64,000 nucleotides of DNA, from assembly GCA_026397725.1 (NCBI GenBank), contig JAPLUI010000127.1:19920-83919 (forward strand), written 5' to 3'. This document shows positions 60,038 through 64,000 of the stretch, piece after piece (the first letter of the stretch is position 1; the number at the start of each line of letters is the position of its first letter). This stretch comes from Verrucomicrobiota bacterium. Its GTDB lineage: Bacteria > Verrucomicrobiota > Verrucomicrobiia > Verrucomicrobiales > Akkermansiaceae. Position numbers and translations under genes: made by a program. The notes beneath the pieces are model-generated. The model was not told the origin of the DNA. It ran no database searches and worked only from the letters and a program-made list of their open reading frames with translations.

Positions 60038-62197
60038 TCAACGTTTCGGCAGCGGGGGTGGCGGAGGCGGCGGATCTTGTGGCACCGGCTGCGGGCTGGG
60101 AATTGCCAGCGCGTCGGTCACGGCGACAGGACGGGGCGGAACCTTTATCGCTTGCGGTTGGGAGCCCCGCAGACCTTGGACAATGGGCACCCGGACGATA
60201 GGATATTGCGGATGGCTGGTCTTCACGCTCAACTCTGCGGGCGCAGTTGGATCGACTTTGAAACCGACCGGAAAATCCAGCATGATGTTGAAGACGCGGC
60301 CCGGTTGGAGTTCCTTGATCGTGGCCTTCACGCCCGGCACATTGACCGTGGCCTCGGAGACGGTCACGGCACTGCTGCTGCCATTGCGGAGGGTCACTCC
60401 TAGCGTGGTGGCGGCAGTCAGCGGGGTGGGCCCAAGCATGAGTTGCGACGGCATGACCATGACGGGCAATTGGACCATGATGATGCCGTCGATGGTGAGC
60501 ACCGGCAGGTCCTTTGAGGAGGTCTTGAGTGCGATGGTGCCTTGCACGGTACCGGGACCGAAGGGCGGCTTGGCCGCGATGCTCACCTCGAATTCCTTGC
60601 CTTCCTTGAGCGTCTTGAGTTCCGCCGTGAGAGCTTTGTTAGAGCATTCCGGTGGGGACAGCTCCAGCGGCACGTCCGTGTTGTTCACGATGCGAACGAG
60701 ATGGGTCTCGACCGCCTTGGCCTCCGCCTGCGGAGTGAAATACACGGACGCGGGACTGACGTCGATGGCCCTCCAGACGGTGCCTTTGAGACTCAGGATG
60801 GTCCGGGCTTGGGCGGGCGTGTTGGTGGTGATGGCGATGATCTTGTGAACCGCGCCGGAAAGCTTGTCGCTGGTGAACTCGATGGGAATGGTGCCGCTCT
60901 GGCCCGGCTGAACCGACTTCGACCAGGCCCCTGCGGTGATACATGCGCAGGATGATTGCACGTCCGTGACTTCCAGGGTGGCAGTGCCCGTGTTGGTAAA
61001 AACGTAGTCGAATTTGACCTTGGCGCCATGGTTGATTTTACCAAAGTCATGCTCGCTCCGGGCGAACTGAATCTGCGGTCCGTCCGGGCTGGCGGCGGGC
61101 ACGTTGGCAACGGCTGGCGGCCGGGGCGGGACCACTGCGGGCTGCGGCCGGAGGGCCTGCGAAGTCTGAACAATGGGCACCCGGACGATGGGATATTGCG
61201 GATGGCTGGTCTTGACGCTCAACTCTGCGGGCGCAGTTGGATCGACTTTGAAACCGACCGGGAAATTCAGCATGATGTTGAAGACTCGGCCGGGTTGGAG
61301 TTCCTGCAGGGTGGCTGCCACGTCCGGCGCGTTGACGCTGGGTTCGGAGACGGTCACGGCGGCGCTGCCGCTGTTGCGGAGGGTCACTGCCAGCTTGGTG
61401 GCGACCGCCAGCGGGGCGGGCCCAAGCAGGAGTTGGGTCGGCATGACCGTGATTGCCAACTGGGCCATGACGATGCCGTTGATGGTGATCACCGGCAGGT
61501 TTTTCGACGAGGTCTTGAGCGTGATGGAGCCTTGGATGGTGCCGGGACCGAAGGGCGGACTGGCCGAAATGCGCAGCTCGAATTCCTTGCCCTCCGTGAG
61601 CGTCTTGAGTTCCGCGGTGAAGGCCTTGTTAGTGCATTCCGGCGGCGACACCTCCAGCGGCTCCTCCGTGTTGTTCACAATGCGAACCACCTTGGTCTCG
61701 ACCGTCTGGGCCCCGGCCTGCGGGGTGAAATATGCGGCGGTGGGATTGACGTCGATGGACTTCCAGACGGTGGCTTTCAGATTCAGGATGGTCTGGGGGT
61801 GGGCCGGCGTGTTGCATGTCACCGTGATGGTCTTGTGGATCGCACCGGAAAAGTTGCCGCTGTTGAACTGGATGGGAATGGTCCCACGCTGGCCCGGCTC
61901 GACCGACTTCGACCAGGCCCCGGTCGTGGTGCATCCACAGGCAGGTCTAACATCCGTGACTTGCAGGGTGGCGGTGCCCGTGTTGGTGAAAACGAAGTCG
62001 TATTTGACACTGGCCCCACCCTCGATTTTGCCGAAGTCATGCTCGCTCTCGGCAAACTGGATCTGCGGCCCGCCCTGGCTGGCGGCCGGCGTGCTGGGGA
62101 CGACCACGGACGACGCCGTTTGGGCGGCGGTTCTCCCGACGCTTCCGCTGGCTAGCAGAGTCGCTATCAGAATGATGCTGGCTAATGGGGTTCTCAT
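60038..62197 (-). CDS. Secreted tandem-duplicated DUF1573 protein
   Basis: 719 residues from ATG 62197 (signal peptide LASIILIATLLASGSVGRTA). Two copies of a roughly 330-residue unit follow, each beginning with a DUF1573 domain: QFAESEHDFGKIEGGASVKY, VFTNTGTATLQVTDVRPACG and QFARSEHDFGKINHGAKVKF, VFTNTGTATLEVTDVQSSCA. Each continues with a long beta-rich part (YFTPQAGAQTVETKVVRIVN; FNIMLNFPVGFKVDPTAPAE). Copy 1 has the usual Cys-Gly-Cys (ACGCTT), while copy 2 has CAC. DUF1573 domains resemble ASH/MSP-type Ig folds; their role is unknown. The C-terminus is a proline tail (PQDPPPPPPPLP). The duplication is very recent at the DNA level. Confidence 0.85.
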   Translation of the reverse strand: MRTPLASIILIATLLASGSVGRTAAQTASSVVVPSTPAASQGGPQIQFAESEHDFGKIEGGASVKYDFVFTNTGTATLQVTDVRPACGCTTTGAWSKSVEPGQRGTIPIQFNSGNFSGAIHKTITVTCNTPAHPQTILNLKATVWKSIDVNPTAAYFTPQAGAQTVETKVVRIVNNTEEPLEVSPPECTNKAFTAELKTLTEGKEFELRISASPPFGPGTIQGSITLKTSSKNLPVITINGIVMAQLAITVMPTQLLLGPAPLAVATKLAVTLRNSGSAAVTVSEPSVNAPDVAATLQELQPGRVFNIMLNFPVGFKVDPTAPAELSVKTSHPQYPIVRVPIVQTSQALRPQPAVVPPRPPAVANVPAASPDGPQIQFARSEHDFGKINHGAKVKFDYVFTNTGTATLEVTDVQSSCACITAGAWSKSVQPGQSGTIPIEFTSDKLSGAVHKIIAITTNTPAQARTILSLKGTVWRAIDVSPASVYFTPQAEAKAVETHLVRIVNNTDVPLELSPPECSNKALTAELKTLKEGKEFEVSIAAKPPFGPGTVQGTIALKTSSKDLPVLTIDGIIMVQLPVMVMPSQLMLGPTPLTAATTLGVTLRNGSSSAVTVSEATVNVPGVKATIKELQPGRVFNIMLDFPVGFKVDPTAPAELSVKTSHPQYPIVRVPIVQGLRGSQPQAIKVPPRPVAVTDALAIPSPQPVPQDPPPPPPPLPKR

Positions 62198-62468
62198 GGC
62201 TCTTGACCAAGCAGGCGGCCCCACCATGGGGCGGTCTTTGGTCCCGGAGGGTAACCTCCACCTCCGTCGAATGCAACGGCAAAAATATGCATCGGCGGAT
62301 TTTTCAGGTTGCAGCATGGTTTACCCCGCCGCGGTTCTAACGAGGCCGGGTGCCGCGTCGCCGGGGCCGGGGCCCCCGCCAGGACCGCAGTTGAGTTAGG
62401 AATCGCCACGGACCGGGAGCCGAGGTGCCCGGTCGGCGCAGGGTTGCTCTCAGACGACTCGGGACGCG

Positions 62469-63068
62469 TCATGGGTTGGTCACGCGGAGCCGATAGAACC
62501 GCTTGGCCGGCAGTGGACCGGGATCAATCACCAGGTGGCTGGAGCCATCACCCGCCACCGTCTGCATCGGCGTCCATAAGGGAGCGGCGAGGTCGCTGGT
62601 GTATTCCGCGATGTAGGCCCGGCCGTCCTTGGTGTCGAAGACAAACTGGAAGTTGCCTGCAAGGAATTCCGGGCTGGCGATGATTGGCAATGCCGTGGCA
62701 TCCGTGGACAGCGTGGCAGGCACACTGGTCACCTCGCCGCAAGCATTGGTAATCGTGACGCTGCAGTCGCCCAAGTCGGCGGCTGCCACGCCTTGGATCG
62801 TCAACGCGGCAGTCAGGGCTCCGATGATTGTCCCACCGTCCGTCATGGGCACTCCCGCCAGACTCCAATGATAGCTCAACGGAGCCGTCCCGGTGGCCGC
62901 GACGCCAAGGCTGACCGTGTCGCCCAGTTGAACGACCTGTGAGTTCGCTTTGGCCGTCAGTTGCGGTGCCAGACAAGCTTCGGCTTCGTCCGGGATGCCA
63001 TTGCCGTTCACATCGGCGCTGGTACCGGTGAGGATGTCGATGGAGTCATCGACACCGTTGCCGTTCAA
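62469..63068 (-). CDS. C-terminal part of a secreted protein with Ca-binding-like repeats and an Ig domain
   Basis: 199 codons from a TTG, but protein-like sequence (STWNHRIELPLSGHDLNGNG) extends about 14 residues further to a stop near 63112, so this is the surviving 3' end of a larger gene. It has two Asp/Asn loops of thrombospondin type 3 or dockerin style (LNGNGVDDSIDI, DVNGNGIPDEAEA), an Ig-like domain (SQVVQLGDTVSLGVAATGTA) and a final beta-domain ending AKRFYRLRVTNP, the same kind of end as the shared C-terminal domain elsewhere. Without a signal peptide it is probably not exported. Confidence 0.6.
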   Translation of the reverse strand: MNGNGVDDSIDILTGTSADVNGNGIPDEAEACLAPQLTAKANSQVVQLGDTVSLGVAATGTAPLSYHWSLAGVPMTDGGTIIGALTAALTIQGVAAADLGDCSVTITNACGEVTSVPATLSTDATALPIIASPEFLAGNFQFVFDTKDGRAYIAEYTSDLAAPLWTPMQTVAGDGSSHLVIDPGPLPAKRFYRLRVTNP

Positions 63069-63110
63069 GTCGTGACCCGATAGCGGCAGTTCAATGCGAT
63101 GGTTCCAGGT

Positions 63111-63420
63111 GCTTTCTCAGAATTCACAAGTCATCTGACACCTTGTCTAACTATTCGACAGAGCACCAGGAACGCCCACCCGAGGCGGCAAATCCTGAGG
63201 CAGATGCGGCGTTTGAATCCCCCGCTCGGGGGGGCTTGCGCATGGTGCAGGATGCACGTCAACAAAGTCAAACCATGCCAGGCGGAATCCTGTTACTGGA
63301 TTTTTTCCTTGCCGCGCTGGCGATGGGGCTTACCTTGCGAGTGACGGCAGTGGTTCGACTACCGTCAGTTACTACCGGTCATCGGTTGGAAGAACTGTCA
63401 GCTCCACCATCGTCGTCACC
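63111..63420. other. Intergenic region before the last gene
   Basis: Holds short open frames on the plus strand that I do not recognise, and a GC-rich inverted repeat near 63220 (CCCCCGCTCGGGGGG). Nothing else supported. Confidence 0.4.
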
Positions 63421-64000
63421 ATGAAACACCACCTCAATCATCAAGCGTCTGCCGCATCAATCCCCGGCTCCACTCTCACCGCCTGCGCCAAGCACCTTCT
63501 GTCCGGGCCACTTCTGGCGCTGCTGTCGTGTGCTGCTCTCCCGAGCCCTGCGGACGCGAACCCCCTGATCATCGATCGCCAGATCACCGGCCTGGTCCAT
63601 CACTACACCCCGCCAGACACCTTTGGTCCCGGTTCACCGGGCTACGTCACCGACGAGATCCTGTTCGACTCCACGGGACTGACCGGGGTCGATCTGTCCC
63701 AAGCCGCGAGTTTCAAACTCCGCTTGTTCACCGCCGACGGCAAGAAGCTCGTCGTCAACCATGCCGGTGGTTTCAGCTCCAGCCTCAACGTCTATTATCA
63801 GGCTGGCGGCGACAGCAGTTCCCACACCGAGCCTGCCACGCTCGCCTTCGAGAATTTCTCCGGGCAGATGCCAACCCGCGACTACAGCCTCTTCTATGTC
63901 GGCGACTCCGGCAACGTGCTGAAATTTCAAGCCGACGAGGGATACTCGGATGGCATTGAATTCACGGCCATGAGTTATTCATTCACGCCGACATACAACC
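63421..64000 (+). CDS. Secreted protein of unknown function (3' end outside window)
   Basis: 193 codons from ATG 63421 to the window edge. A long n-region leads to a signal helix (HLLSGPLLALLSCAALPSPA). The mature part (VHHYTPPDTFGPGSPGYVTD, EILFDSTGLTGVDLSQAASF, KLRLFTADGKKLVVNHAGGF) is hydrophilic and strand-rich, like the N-terminal beta-sandwich of verrucomicrobial surface proteins or PEP-CTERM-like secreted proteins. No catalytic motif is visible in the available part. It is likely another member of the modular exported proteins of this region. Confidence 0.65.
   Translation, partial: MKHHLNHQASAASIPGSTLTACAKHLLSGPLLALLSCAALPSPADANPLIIDRQITGLVHHYTPPDTFGPGSPGYVTDEILFDSTGLTGVDLSQAASFKLRLFTADGKKLVVNHAGGFSSSLNVYYQAGGDSSSHTEPATLAFENFSGQMPTRDYSLFYVGDSGNVLKFQADEGYSDGIEFTAMSYSFTPTYN

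Noticed and set aside
63143..63424. Small plus-strand frame before the last gene as a membrane protein
   Set aside because: One hydrophobic stretch but no ribosome binding site or recognisable family; it ends in the start codon of the following secreted gene.

Overview
The window is mostly one GC-rich (about 60-65% by eye) bacterial chromosome segment that looks like Verrucomicrobiota. The signs are many large secreted glycoside hydrolases, sialate O-acetylesterases and SGNH esterases, autotransporter-type beta-strand and LamG/Ig-like surface proteins with a shared C-terminal domain, a Ser/Thr kinase next to an ECF sigma-factor remnant, and hundreds of bases of dispersed intergenic repeats. 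The first 1.9 kb is different: it is AT-richer and encodes a Bacteroidota-style secreted protein with YadA-like head repeats, so it is either acquired DNA or an assembly junction. I saw no rRNA, tRNA, CRISPR array or complete insertion sequence.

Layout. 1-1.9 kb: foreign adhesin/tail-fibre-like gene (-). 2.0-4.1 kb: NarL-type response regulator and histidine kinase (-), divergent from a GH106 alpha-L-rhamnosidase (4.3-7.1 kb). 7.1-9.8 kb: ECF sigma remnant(s) and a membrane Ser/Thr kinase with its own terminator. 10-14.4 kb: an accessory patch with a Schlafen/AlbA-type ATP-binding protein bracketed by a 41-bp direct repeat, plus decayed small mobile-like genes. 14.4-31.3 kb: plant-polysaccharide genes (GH127, an SGNH-GH43 fusion, a beta-propeller-like protein, GH51, sialate O-acetylesterase) mixed with core-deleted remnants of the same families and two DUF1254/DUF1214 proteins. 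31.3-35 kb: two secreted surface proteins (-). 35.7-37.8 kb: a GH20 hexosaminidase with its catalytic barrel missing. 38-53.6 kb: large secreted modular proteins, GH29, GH172 and SGNH esterases. 53.6-56.6 kb: composite hydrolase remnants and a UPF0175 protein. 56.7-58.8 kb: TonB-dependent receptor. 59-64 kb: hsdM remnant, XRE regulator, duplicated DUF1573 protein, and two fragments of secreted proteins.

Function. The intact enzymes (GH106, GH127, GH43, GH51, GH29, GH172 and the esterases) together suit removal of rhamnose, arabinose, fucose and acyl decorations from plant or algal heteropolysaccharides. Nearly all carry signal peptides, so the breakdown is extracytoplasmic. One TonB receptor is present and no SusD partner is recognisable.

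The most unusual feature is architectural. A dispersed repeat sits at the boundaries of many genes. Many hydrolase genes have kept both ends but lost their catalytic middle. Two secreted-protein genes share nearly identical 5' leaders, signal peptides, C-termini and 3' flanks around unrelated middles. I read this as repeat-associated module shuffling; mis-assembly of a repeat-rich genome is the main alternative and must be excluded first.
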